Part shown: piece after piece, positions 12,010 to 25,200 of the stretch
How the letters are laid out: every line of letters starts with the position of its first letter
Position numbering within the stretch: position 1 is the stretch's first letter
NCBI GenBank assembly: GCA_964036045.1
Contig: OZ038378.1
Location: 170,812,476-170,876,475 of the forward strand
From: Eutreptiella sp. 'Long Island Sound 2002'
Taxonomy: Eukaryota > Euglenozoa > Euglenophyceae > Eutreptiales > Eutreptiaceae
Length of the DNA stretch: 64,000 bases
Reading direction: 5' to 3'
The notes under the pieces: model-generated
What the model was told of the DNA's origin: nothing
What the model saw: the letters and a program-made list of their open reading frames with translations, nothing else
The model's database searches: none
Translations under genes and position numbers: made by a program

Positions 12010-13225
12010 TCACCACTTGCCCTTCCCTTTAAACCCTTTTCCCTTTCCTGACCGCATGCTAAACTCGTCCCGAGCCCCACCTTTACCAAAATCGTCTCGA
12101 GGCCTGCCCCCTTTACTGGAATCATCCCGAGGCCCATCCCCTTTGCCAAACTCGTCCCGAGGCCCATCCCCTTTACCAAACTCGTCTCGAGGTCTGCCCC
12201 CTTTACCAAACTCATCCCGAGGCCCATCCCCTTTTCCAAACTCATCCCGAGGCCCACTTCCTTTACCAAACTCGTCTCGCCCTTTGCCAAAGTCGTCGCG
12301 GGAGCTTTTGCCAAAGTCATCTCGCCCTTTACCAAAGTCATCTCGCCCTTTACCAATGTCATCCCTCCCTTTACCAAAGTCATCCCGACCTTTACCAATG
12401 TCATCCCTCCCTTTGCCAAAGTCGTCCCTTCCTTTGCCAAAGTCGTCGCGAGGCCCTTTGCCAAAGTCATCCCTCCCTTTACCAAATTCGTCTCGTCCTT
12501 TGCCAAAGTCATCCCGTCCTTTGCCACGGTCATCCCGCCCTTTGCCACGGTCATCCCGCCCTTTGCCAAAGTCGTCCCTTCCTTTGCCAAAGTCATCCCG
12601 TCCTTTGCCAAAGTCATCCCTCCCTTTACCAAATTCGTCTCCTCCTTTGCCAAAGTCATCCCGTCCTTTGCCAAAGTCATCCCGTCCTTTGCCAAAGTCA
12701 TCCCGTCCTTTGCCAAAGTCATCCCGCCCTTTGCCAAAGTCATCCCGCCCTTTGCCAAAGTCATCCCGTCCTTTGCCAAAGTCATCCCGTCCTTTGCCAA
12801 AGTCATCCCGTCCTTTGCCAAAGTCATCCCGTCCTTTGCCAAAGTCATCCCGTCCTTTGCCAAAGTCATCCCGTCCTTTGCCAAAGTCATCCCGCCCTTT
12901 GCCAAAGTCATCCCGATACCCACGCCCCTTTTCACCCTTCATCCCGCCGCCCTTATCCCCCTTCATTCCAAAGTGGGGACGGCCAAGGGCTGGGCCCATG
13001 CCAGGGCCAGGGCCAGGTCCTCCCTCAGGCAAAGGAAGGATCCCCGGGTCAGGCCCATCTGAAGGTGGCAAGGGCCGCCCCAAGGGTGGGCCTTCCCCCA
13101 TCATATCCTGCTGCGGCCCACGCCCTGCAAAGCCCATGGGCTTGGGATTAGACTGTGGGCCTGGCGGGGCGCCCTTGCCCCTGTGTCCCTTTCCGCCCCG
13201 GATCCCACGGTTGTCGGGTCCAAGC
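12010..13225 (-). CDS. Large gene terminal exon 29, RDDFGKG heptad tail
   Basis: 405 codons to a TGA at 12012-12010, after the acceptor TATTGTGTTCACAG. It begins LGPDNRGIRGGKGHRGKGAP, continues Gly/Pro-rich, then has more than 30 copies of the heptad RDDFGKG with variants RDEFGKG, RDDIGKG and RDDRGKG. Spacers become longer (GKGDGPRDEF) toward the end, and it closes GKGKGFKGKGKW. The 21-bp DNA repeat is almost identical between 12660 and 12910, so copy number probably varies. The repeat keeps frames open on both strands; those long ORFs (plus 12017-13231, minus 11805-12935) are shadows. Confidence 0.85.
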
Positions 13226-16200
13226 CTGTGAACACAATAGGCAGAGAGGGATGGCACACCACCAGTCATCCTGGGTTACCCCCATTCCCCTGTCCTCAAC
13301 CCTGCAGGAAGCACTACCAGTGACGTCACGAGATCCAGCACACCTAGCACCATTGAACTAGTGATACAACCACAAGGAGTTGTCCAGGTAGGTGACACTG
13401 GCGTGAATGTCCCAGCCCCATTTGTTTGTTTGGTTGCATGCAGCTGTGCAGCAATTGCGGCTTTTGGTTAATGGTTGGTTTGGTTGTGGCTGTGTTGACA
13501 TTCGAAGGTATGGGCCAGTTAAACGCAGTTCATAGGGTTGCATGAGAGGTGGACGAAAGCGGTCGGGGTGTCAAGGTCACCTGGCACCACAAAAGGCGAC
13601 CCTTGCATCTATTCTTGCTCTCCTAACCTGTCTTGACGCAGTGTCTGGCGATGTCACAAATAGTTCTCGTTCATCATCAAGCTCATACAGGACATCCAGC
13701 TCATCTACAGCAGTAGTGCCACTAGTGCGCGTTTTAATGATCCCCGATGATGAGGCTGCATCTGCATTCGCGGGTTCCGAACCCAACACCATTGCTGAGG
13801 AGTGTGGCAAGCAGATGGCAGATTGCCAGTGCGCTCGTACCATTCTCCTCCAACCAAAGCCCCAAAAAATCCAGGAGGCCATTAAGTGGATAAATGACAA
13901 TTTCTGGGGAACCCTGCATGGGAAGCACCCTCTGTCCGACCTCAGGTGAGATGTAGTGGGGAGGGGGGATCTCATACAGTGCTTTTTTTTCAGCTAATGG
14001 GGGGGGGGGGGTTGACACAAGGCCTCGGTATTAGATTGTTTGCCTTTGGCAGCGCCTATTGGCCTCTCGCCACCGCTCATTCTGACCCTCTGTGGGTCCG
14101 AAGGTGTTGCCCCTGGATGACTTGTCCTGTTTGACTACTCCAGGGTTGGCTGTCCCGGAGACGGGCTGTTGCCCGTGCAGTTGACCAGGTGCATCCAGAT
14201 GCACACTCCGAGTCCATGCTGCGTTTGCCGACTCCAGCAGTGACTTGTGCGCGCTGGGGTGTGCATCTGCAGGATAATTTTCCTGACACAGGCTTCTAAC
14301 AACCACAATTCTTTCCCTTTTTTCTTTTCCTTCTTCTCCTTCCGCGGTCTGCACCGTTTTCGGCGAGCGCGGTCTGCCCTGTCCTGTTATACCCCCTTGT
14401 TCGTCACTTTCCCCCTGCCCAGTTTCTTCTCCACCCTCCTTATTCTTTCTGCCCTGGGGGGTATGGGATGGCGGGGGTGTGTGTTGCTGTAGGGAGGGGT
14501 TAGAGGAGGGGGCGGGGGAGGGGGAGCGGGAGTGGGTTCGTCGCACCCTGCCCCCTCCTTCCCCTTGAGGAGGAAGATCCTGGCTCAAGGGGGCTCCTTG
14601 TTGGTGTTGGTGTGCTTGGTGGGTGGTTTTGGCCACTTGCTTCTGCTGGCCCACATATCCCGTCTGTCCTGGGCGTAGTTGCATGCTGATTGATGGCATG
14701 ATGGCCTTAGCTGGTGCGGCGGTGGTAGACCATGCATGTAGCGCCCACCGTCAGTCTAAGGGTTCGGGACCGGGGCTAGTTCCCCTTTGTATGCATCCCC
14801 GCAGTTGGGGCGAGGGAGGAGTCCGCAGCCTCCCCTCCCTCCCCTGTAAAGTGTCTGTTGGCTCATCACCCAGGGCCCGAGGTGCCCCAGGCGTCTTTTC
14901 TGGGCTGTCCTTTGCTGTCCTGGGCTGCCCTCTATTGTTGTTGCCTGGGTGTGTGTGTTCCGTCATTGTTGGTGTCGGTGTTGTTGCGGCGGTGGCAAGG
15001 GGGGGGGGGGGGGGGCTAGACCAACCACTTTTCAGAAACCACCCACCCACCCATCTATTGGCCTACCCCGGGGCTGGGGGGTCAACCAAAGCACCCACCC
15101 AACCCCGGCCTTCTTGGGCTCCCAAATCAGGGACAAATCAATATGGCTGCATAATTAGCCAAGATTGGCCTCCAAAAAGATCAAGTGAAGCACTGTCCTT
15201 AAGGACCGGCCTTCACAAAAAAAAACCCTACCCACTCATGGCATACCCCAATGGGGTGGGGGGGTCGATTCTCAAGCACCCATACCCACTCCAACAACCC
15301 ACCCACCCCCTCCGGTAGGGTATCCGCAGCACTAAAAGAAGCCCTAGGCTGATAATGGCAACTGAACTAGCCGGTGCTGCCAAATGACATCCAAATATTT
15401 GCAAGGGCGGGCCAATCGCAGCTGTTTTGCAAGCTGAAAGCAGTAAACTCACACACAGGGGAGTAACCACTGCTCCCTTCAGTCGTAACACAAACTGGGT
15501 GTATTCTGCCACAGCAAAACTAACTTTTTCACCAAATTTTTCGTCTTGCTTTGCTGGTGGCCTGCCACAACCTACCTTAACCCGGCAGAAGCACCGCCAC
15601 TGAACTCCCATAAACCATCAGGGTAAAAGCCATGCCACAACAGACATACACAGCTATGACCCTCACTCACCAGCCCTCCACAATCCTCATCCACTCCCTA
15701 AAGTCTCCACAGCTTTCGACACCCTGTACCAACCCTCAGCAACTGTCAGTAGCCTTCCACAACCCATATCAACAGTAAACAACTGTCTACAGCTCTCCAG
15801 CTGTCACCATGCTGCACAATTCTCTCGTTAGGCTTGGCCAGAGTTGGCAAGCATTGGTGGGGTTGGTGAGTACAACACTGCTGATCGCCCCAGCGACCCT
15901 CAACAACCTGATTGCTCCACAACCTTCAAGATGCTCATATGTCCACATACCAAAGCCCATGCGATGCGGTGTGTGCTTACGCCAGAGGACAGCAGTGGGG
16001 TGGCCCCCTGGCATCAAGGTATGAGGTATTGCTGCCCGCCACTTGGCAGGGACTACCAGCTGAAAAGAAGTGAGCCTGGTGGCTTAGCTGTGTGCTTGGA
16101 CAGAGCATACACATGTGAGTGAGTTTTGTCCGCTAAATTGCATGGTTCCACTGACTAGAAACAGCAGAAAATCATGATAACAAACAAAAAAACGAAATCA

Positions 16201-19200
16201 CAAGAATGGATAATGGGACAGTATGTGCTCCCAAAAGGAACAGAGGACAGCAGCAGGGTGGCCCCCAGAATTCAGGATGTTGGGTACTCCTGCTGCTCAA
16301 CTGAAAGGCATCAGAGCCCCGTAGTTAAGGGGTGTGCTTGGACAGACAGATCCCGACTGTAAACAGCACCCACCTGGCTCTGTGCTCTGTGATGGCATGG
16401 GGATGCATACCTTTCCTGCATCTCTACAGCCTCACGAATCTCTGCATCCGTCAAGATGTGATCTGGCACTGGAGGTGAACCCAATATCCCTGGAGCTGGA
16501 TGGTCTGCGTCAGGCAGTGGACGCCCGAGCTCAACCTCATCGAAGCCTTTGCCTTTACCCTTGCCCTTGCCGCCGCCTTTAACTCCAGACCCCATCCTCT
16601 CACCGAAAGGCAGCGGATCTGTGTAAGCATAAAGATGTGCCAAGGGTCATGCAATAGACAGCTTGAGAGGCAAAAGGGTCATGAAGAGGTTGTAGAGAGG
16701 ACTGTGGCTGAGTAAGTGTGTCAGTCATTACTTCCAGGTGCACACTAGTTTGAGTTGTCAGAAATAAGTTGAGTATATGACCTGCCCCAAGCCACTAGGG
16801 AAAGGTGTTTTCAATAGGTGAGGGTGGGACAGTTGTCCCTTTGCTCAAACATAATGGGCCTGTGCCTCCTCCGGGGCAAGCGAGGTGTGCAAGTCGTGGT
16901 GGACAACCACACCATTAATGATAGCCCAGCAGCACACAGTTAGGATGTAACCAAGATGGCATACCGTGGGCAAGGGCCCACGAATGTACCCCCCCCCCCC
17001 TTGTCTAAGCTACGCCAAAGTACCAAATTAATACGGTCCCTACGCCTACTGTAGCTTGGACACGGGCGTAGCTTGCGCGCGACATATACAACTACCGACG
17101 CACACGTAAATGAGCGCATAGTATGAGTGCACCTCAACCTCCACCCATGTTCCCAAAGAACATACACAAGAAAGGGGGAATATAATGCACAAATACCCCC
17201 AAAATCAGAGTTATGTGGGTTCAAGTGGGCAAACACTCACAACAAATGTGTACATGACCCTATGTACCCGGCAAATTTGTCAAACCCATGTCTTATGTGG
17301 TTGCACTAAATTTGGTACCGAATTAAAATTAGGTACCAAATTAATACGGTCCCTACGCCTACTGTAGCTTGGACAAGGGCGTAGCTTAGACAAGGGGGGG
17401 GGGGGTACAAAGGTACGTGAGCCTACTACTGTGCTTACCCACATTCAGATTTGCCCTCCCCCTCCCTTGCCCCTCTGCCCTGCATGGGGTTGCATTTGGA
17501 TTTGGTGGCTGATGCTAAAGTAAACAGGATGCCTAGCGGCTGATTGATGGCATCCCTAGTTACACTGCTCAAGCCCTCTGAGAAATGCAGTCGGTGGGGT
17601 ATCTGCGCTTACCTCCAAGGAGTTGCAGTCATTGGTGACCACTCAAATGTCTAGGTTCAATTAGGCCCGCAGGTGGTACATGTAGGCTTTAAGATTGGGG
17701 TGTGCCAACTTCCCACGTCATCTAGGTAATGTATTGTTTGCCTTTCTATATTTTCAGGTTCAACCAGGTCTGACTGTGGAGTGCATTGCCTCATTGCTTC
17801 TTGTGCTTCACATGTTTGTTTGCCATTCTATTCACTCAATTTCCATTTCTCTCAGTTTAATTTAGCCCCACCCCCCACCGTGGGAAACAGATGCGTGCAT
17901 GAATTGCTGCCATAGCTGAAGCACGCATAGCCCGGGGGGTGGGGGGGGGGGGTGTACAAAATGGGAGGTGGGGAGGGGCACATACTTGAGGTGTCTTGCC
18001 GGAATTTAAAAATGGTGAGATATCCAAAAGCACCCTGCTTTCCCTAATTCAGCAAAATTTTCTATTTTCATACATCATGAAAAATTTGAAAACATTCGTC
18101 CCATTTCGATTTCCTTTCCTGATCCGGCAAATGTGGAAGTAAAAGAAAACAACCGGAAATATTGCCACAATCAACATATGTGACAGCGGAGGGTGGGTAC
18201 CCCGAGAGGACTGCCCCTTGCATCCACGCAGTGCAAGACAATGAAAAGGAACCCCAAGAACTAAAGAAGGGCATGGTATTGGGAGTGCTTACTGCGCGCC
18301 GCAGGGTAAGGGTAAGGGTAATTAGCTTCAATGTACACTATCTAGAAAATACATACACCGGAACAAAAAAGTTCCGTGTATGTTGATCTGTTGACACCAT
18401 CGCTCTCTACAAAGGAGGAACTACAGCACCGCCACATCGAGCCGGGGCTGAGCTTGAGGGCAGGATCTTCAATGAGGAACAAACAACATTTGTATAGTGC
18501 CTCATCTTGCCCGATCTAGCGCTCTAAGCACTCTTACACATCACCATAGGTTTCGTTTCGCTTGGTTCAGCAGATTACCTCCGAAGCCCACAAAACCCAT
18601 TGTTCTGTAGAACCATTTTGGGGTACATGCACGCAAGCTCAGCAAAACAAAATCCTTATCAGTGGTACCAGAGGCGCCTATCGGTCGAAAAAAATAGACA
18701 CTCAGTGGGTCCACCCCCACCCCTTGAGGTCGCGTCCTGCCTGGCAACCACGCCCGTGCTACCTAACCCTTGCCATCTTAAGAGTGTCCAAAGCAAGGAC
18801 GACGCAAAGTTCATACATGGCCCATTCAATATTGGGGACGGGCAACAAGTGCACCATTTGTGGGGGAAGAGGCCCCAAAAGGTAAAAATAGCCACAAAAA
18901 TAGGGGGGGGAAGGCGTGAAGGGGTATGCGTTACATGAAAAACGCATGTGTGTATGTACCACTATATTGCCTCTACTCCAAGATAATTACCCCAATTGCG
19001 TGCCGCAGGGTGCGCCGCTGGTGCCACACGATAAGCACCCCCATTGGACAAGGCGGAGAGGAACACGTTGGTGGTCCAGCGCGTTTGGGTGGCCCAATCA
19101 GCCGTGCAGCGGGGGCCCAAATTTCAGTTGCCACTGAGCATCAAGTGCGATTGGGTGCGCATATGCCACGGTGCAGGCTAGGGAAACATAAATTGACACA

Positions 19201-22200
19201 CCCATACACCGTAACATGGAGGTCATGCAAATGCCAGAGCATGGTAGATCAAGGTTTTCATCGTGACATGGCCACAGCACCTTGAGGCTCCAAACAGACT
19301 GCATGGTTTTTACAAACAGTATACATGGTGCTGCGTGGGGTGAAGCGTCCCTGGTGGGTCAAAGCCATTGCAGGACGCCACCGTCTGTCACTGCCTTCTG
19401 GGGCCCATGGTTGCAGGAGAGAGACCAGCTTTTTGCACTACTTTACTAAAGGAGCCACCATGGGGATTGCACCCCCGCAACGCCACTATTCACCTGCTGC
19501 AATAACAGGGTTGTCGCAGGTCAGGGAAAATTCAACAACAGAAACTAGATCATCCATAGAAATGAAATGAAATGTGCTTTTATTATCCTGTCTTGCATGG
19601 TCAAATCGGCGGTTTTCCTTATGAATAATGCTCCCCCCATGCGGCATTCCCGATGATACATTTCGACACAGATGCAATCAGGCAAGGTGCAAACTCAAAC
19701 GAACTGGGTCGAGGGGGGGGTTGGGTTGGGTTGGGTTGGGTCAAGGCCTCGCCTGGTCGCCTACCCACGGTCCGCGCCGCCTTCCCTGCCGGACCCCACT
19801 GGGCGGCCGTACCCGGGTGTCCGGTCACAAGGCCTACCGGACTGTTGACCGCCCCCAGACCCCGCGGTGGCGCTCACGGGCGGGAGATGCCGCCGTGCCT
19901 GTGTGTATGTGCCCTTGTGTGTCTCGGAGGGGGGGGGGGGGGGCTGTGGCACACCTGCTCGCTCCATTGTTGTTCGGCGTTGGCGCACATGGCGCGGGGA
20001 AGTGTGTGCCTGGTGCTCCAGGCCCCGGCAGGGAGGCTGGAGAGCCTGACTCTGAGCCCGCCGGGGGAGATGTGGGCCTGGGCTCGCTACCTCCACGTCA
20101 CAAGGACATGCTACCCAACCACTCCACGACTGCCTATTGGCACGGGAAGGCGGTGGTACGTGGCACGACTGGGGTCTGACCCGCACTCCTTGACTGCCTT
20201 AGGCACAGGTGGTGCTGCCTCGCGGGCTGGGTCCGGCTCCCACGGCCGAGGGCGTACCCTGGGCAGGTGGAGGGGCACCAGGGCGCAGAGTGTGCTTCCC
20301 TGCCCTGGGTGCCACCAGTGCTGGCTGCACTGGCTGCGGCGCTACAGCCCGCGTAGACGAGGGGGCCCAGAGGGCACCACACCCGAATGGCCTCTCCGTT
20401 GAGGTCGAGGGGGGGGGGATGCGGGGCACATAAGCTTCTCCAGGAGGGTGCAATGAGTGGACACTGTGCAGTTGTGTGGACCACCTCCGCACCCTCCCAA
20501 AGGTCTCTGTCCGATGTCTTGGGATGGGGGCTCCTGCGTGGAGTACCTTTCCCAGACAGCCACACCCTGCACCACACATACACTCAGACAAAATGCGATA
20601 CTGAATCAAATTGGGTCCGGGGGTTATGGGAGCCAAATAAGGTGATTAGAATGCGACAAAATTCAGAAACAATGCAGGATACAACATCATGTGGGATTAG
20701 GAAGATCTCATTGACCTTGAGGAGGATGTATTTCTGGAGTTGTTTCCTCCCTTTCTTCCTTGTTGGAGACTCCCTTGGGCAGGGGGGCGGGGATTGATGA
20801 TGCATTGGGTTGCATAAGTGCATATTCACAATTGCACATATATGGGCCGGCAAGGCTTGCAAACGCCGGCAAGGGATGGGGAGAGCGGGCTGAAAGCTGC
20901 ACGCACACCTGCCAGGGCAGGGATTGGCAGATGTCACCAAATTGTTGGGCAGGTGTTAGCAGGTGTCATGCCTAGTCACAAAAGCACACTTACCCAGCAC
21001 ACAACCACACACCACCAAACACACATAAGCACACTTCTTGCACACATGCATGCCACATCTGACGCCGTGTGTCGACAATAAATGCATCTTGGATGTGGAA
21101 AATTGTGTCGGCACATGCCACCAATTTTTGGGCCACGTGCGAGCAGGCATTGCGAAATTGGGCGGCTGATATCTCCATTTATGGGGTCATGAAGGCAAAG
21201 AAAATGGCCACCAACAGCATCCAGGTTGGTTCATTTGGTGTTGTCTTTTCTTGATGGGGAGACCTCTGCTTCACGACAAGTGTGTGCGCCTTGCAGGTCT
21301 CGGTGTAAAAGATAGCGTTTGTGGGAGAGATAGCTCACATTTGCAGTATATTGTGCCCCATCACATCACTTCCCCTGCAGGCACTAGCAAGCCGCACTTT
21401 GGCCGAACCCAAGTGAGGTCCGGCGGGGTGCGCTCTTCACCAAATCTGGTGTGGACAGGGACAATCAGGTGATACCAAGCAGTGATGCGCTACATTTTCA
21501 AAGCCCTTTGCGTACGATGTGGGTGTAAAACCTAATGGAGGAGCTACCAGGACATGACCAGGACTGAGTGAAGTGAAGTAGCCAGTGGGACCTTTGGCAG
21601 AGTCCCAAAGCCACTGGAATACACCCAACCAAAGGCACATGACCTCAAAAAGAGTGGGAGGGACATATGTGGGAGGCATGTTGCACGGCATACCTGGGCC
21701 TTTCCCCATGGCCATCATCCCGCGGTCCATGCCCGGGGGTCCAGCATCTCCAGGCATTGCACCCAAGATAGGCCCCTCTTGCATGACACCAGGTGGCGGA
21801 AAACCTGATGACCCGAGGGCAGGGATATATTAGAAGAGAGGAGGCATCTGCCTTTTCAAGTCCTGGACGCTAGTGCGATTGACCAGACCCCCCCCCCCAC
21901 CCCCGGCAGGAACCCCCCCCCCCGACCCCCGGCAGGAACACCCCCCGACCCCCGGCTGGACCCCCCCCCCACTCCCCCCCCCCCCCCCGAGTTTTGACAG
22001 ATAGCTGGGGGGGTGGTCACATCAGGACCGTTGGTAGTCGCCCCCCCGGGCCCTCGGGCAAGGATGTATTGGTCCGGCTGACAACCATAGGAGAAGCCCC
22101 CCCCTTGACCCAGATTTCATTGTGAGGAAAACTGAAATTCACAAACAGAACCCCTCCCACCCCCCCCCCCTCCTCTCTTCTAATAGCTCTCACCCGCTAA

Positions 22201-25200
22201 CCCCCTAATCCCCAGGGGTCAGGGGGGCGTCCAGCCAGGGGTGAGGGGGGGGGGGGTTAGGGTTAGGGTCATCGAGCTGGTGGAACCAGTCTTGGTTTTA
22301 TAACCCTTTTTAGTGTCCAAGTTTAGCAGGTTTAGCAGCAGCAACAAGCAAGCAGCAAGCAAGCAGCAGCAATCAGATATCCGTCGTGGTGCTTTGGATT
22401 CGGGTGAAATGTTGATGCATGATACCTATGGGTGTGAAGTACAATCACACAAAGTTTGAGCGAGCAACTCAACGGTGGCGGCCGGGAACGGGATTCGCAA
22501 GTGGCGGACCTCAGTTTCAAAAACTGCAGTTTAGGGCCAAAAACAGCCATGGGCCAAAAAAGCCCTGGAACACATTCAAAACGGCCAAACGAAGGGAAAC
22601 GGTGGGTACACTTCACGTGCGGCTTGACTTCCCCGTGTCAACGAGCTCTTTGCGGCCCTCTAACTCCATGATATGTCCCGGAAACGGCCCAAAAAGGCCC
22701 CCAGAAGCTCCAAATGCCGACAGCCACAAACCAAGAATAGGCCATATCTTTGGCTACATGGCTCAAAATGCGATTCCGAGGGCACCTACTCCACCCGCAA
22801 CCCCCCACTTTTTGTGGTTTCCACCCCTCAGAATTGCCCAAACGGACGCCTAGACCCCAATACCTAGGCCCACTAGGCTGCGGCAATCTGCAAGCTCAAG
22901 CCCAAACAGGTGGGTGCCCAAATGGGTCAACATGATCCAGTAGCGGCAAAAAAAGATGACTTTTCTCAAAAATGATCCTTGACCAAGTGCGACGCTAAAA
23001 CAAGTGTTTTTGGACCGTTTTGAGCTTGTGGTGGCCCATTTTGGTCCTCCGAAAATCCCAAAGTGCCTTGAAAATGGGCTGTTTTGGGACCAAAAATGGG
23101 TCAAAAATGGGTCAAAAACGCAAACCTCATCCTAGACCATTTGGGGTGCACAAACGGGTGAAATGGGCCCGTTTTGAGCCCATTTTGGGGGCATTTTGGC
23201 CCCTCAGAAGTCCAAAAAGCCTTGAAAGTGGGCCTCGTGGTGATGGGGTTCACTTGCAAGCTGATTTCACTTTGTCAAGAGCCATCAATGTGTGAATCAT
23301 TCTTGATGTCCCTTACCAGTCATAGCCGATGTTCCCTCCCCCACCAGCTCGGTCCCAATATTCAGTCTTGTTTAGCCCTAGGGTTAGGGTTAGGGTCAGG
23401 GTAGGGGTTAGGGTTAGGGCTAGGGTTAGGGTCACCGAGCTGGTGGAACCAGTCTTGGTTTTATAACCCTTTTTAGGGTCTAGGGTGGACCTACCAGGTT
23501 TAGCAGCAGCAGCAACAAGCAGCAAGCAGCAAGCAGCAACAAGCAGCAAGCAGCACGCGCGAAATGGGGAAAAATCAGACATCCGTCGTGGTGCTTCACA
23601 TTCGGCTGAAATTTTGGTGGATGATACCTATGGGTGTGAGGGACAACCACACAAAGTTTGAGCCAGAAACTCAACAGTGGCGGCCGGGAATGGGTGTCGC
23701 AAGTGGCGGACCTCAGTTTCAAAAACTGCAATTTAGGGCCAAAAACAGCCATTTTTGGGCCAAAAGAGCCCTAGAAACAATTCAAAACGGCCAAGGAAAG
23801 GGAAAGGGTGGGTGCACTCCATGTGCGGCTTGACTTTCTTGTGTCAACGAGCCATTTGCGGCCCTTTGACTCCACCATATGTCCCGGAAACGGCCCAAAA
23901 AGGCCCCCAGAAGCTCCAAATTTTGTGTAGATTGGCTGTCGACAGCTACAAACCAAGAATAGGCCATATCTTTGGCTACATGGCTCAAAATGCGATTCCG
24001 AGGGCACCTACTCCACCCGCAACCCCCCACTTTGTGTGGTTTCCACCCCTCAGAATTGCCCAAACGGACGCCTAGACCGCCATACCTAGGCCCACTAGGC
24101 TGCGTGCGGCAAGCTGCAAGCTCAAGCCCAAACAGGTGGGTGCCCAAATGGGTCAACAGGGTCCAGTAGCGGCAAAAAGAAGAATTTTCTCAAAAATGAT
24201 CCTAGACCATGTGCGACGCTAAAACAAGTGTTTTTGGACTGTTTTGAGCTTGTGGTGGCCCATTTTGGTCCTCCGAAAATCCCAAAATGCCTTGAAAATG
24301 GGCTGTTTTGGGACCAAAAATGGGTCAAAAATGGGTCAAAAACGCATTTTTCCAAACCTCATCCTAGACCATTTGGGGTGCACAAACGGGTGAAATGAGC
24401 CCATTTTGAGCCCATTTTGGGGCATTTTGGCCCCTCAGAAGTCCAAAAAGCCTTGAAAGTGGGCCTCGTGGTGATGGGGTTCACTTGCAAGCTGATTTCA
24501 CTTTGTCAAGAGCCATCAATGTGTGAATCATTCTTGATGTCCCTCACCAGTCACAGCTGATGTTCCCTCCCCCACCAGCTCGGTCCCAATATTCAGTCTT
24601 GATTAGGGCTAGGGTTGCTGTTAGGGCCTGCAGCCCTCCTGTAGCCCTCCTTCTAGTCAAAATTTTTTCTTGTTGTTTTAACACAAATATGAATTCTCTA
24701 CAAAATTTTGAGTATTTTGAGTATAAACACACAGTATGAAAAAAAAAATTAGCGCCTTTGGCGCCGGACAGTTTTCTCAAGGGACACTTGTTGGGGGCCG
24801 ACCCAGCACCACTATCTTTCAAAACCTGGGGGGGGGGGGGGTTGGGGGGGGTCGCATACAAGGACCTAGCCCGGCTGCCCCCCCGGGCCCGAGGGCACAG
24901 AGGGGCAAAATTGAAAATTGTGGCGGGGCATCAAGAAAGGCAGTCCTCAATGCCGGACTCCAATCCAAGCTGAGGAGGGGCAGTGGAGGAGTATTCAGGA
25001 GTGGTGGGGAGTGTGGATTGGCAGGGGCATGGAGGGGTAGCAGATTTTTTGCCGACGGCGGTTGCCGGTTGCCGAGCTGCATTTGATGGCCGAACGACCC
25101 CAGGTGGCGCGAAACCGACAGTAGTGCCCTGTTGGGGTCTGGCTTTCCACACAGTACCCTAACTCCTCCACCCTTCACAGAAGGGCGGTCCTCTAGGAGG

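Noticed and set aside
12017-13231. 404-codon plus-strand ORF (PLPKSSR repeats) and 376-codon minus ORF (TLAKDGM repeats)
   Set aside because: Both are other-frame readings of the 21-bp repeat that encodes RDDFGKG; only that frame has a phase-matched acceptor and sits in the exon chain.
19628-20583. Long overlapping ORFs on both strands
   Set aside because: GC-rich region open in several frames; apart from one phase-compatible optional exon, no splice-bounded coding signal stands out.
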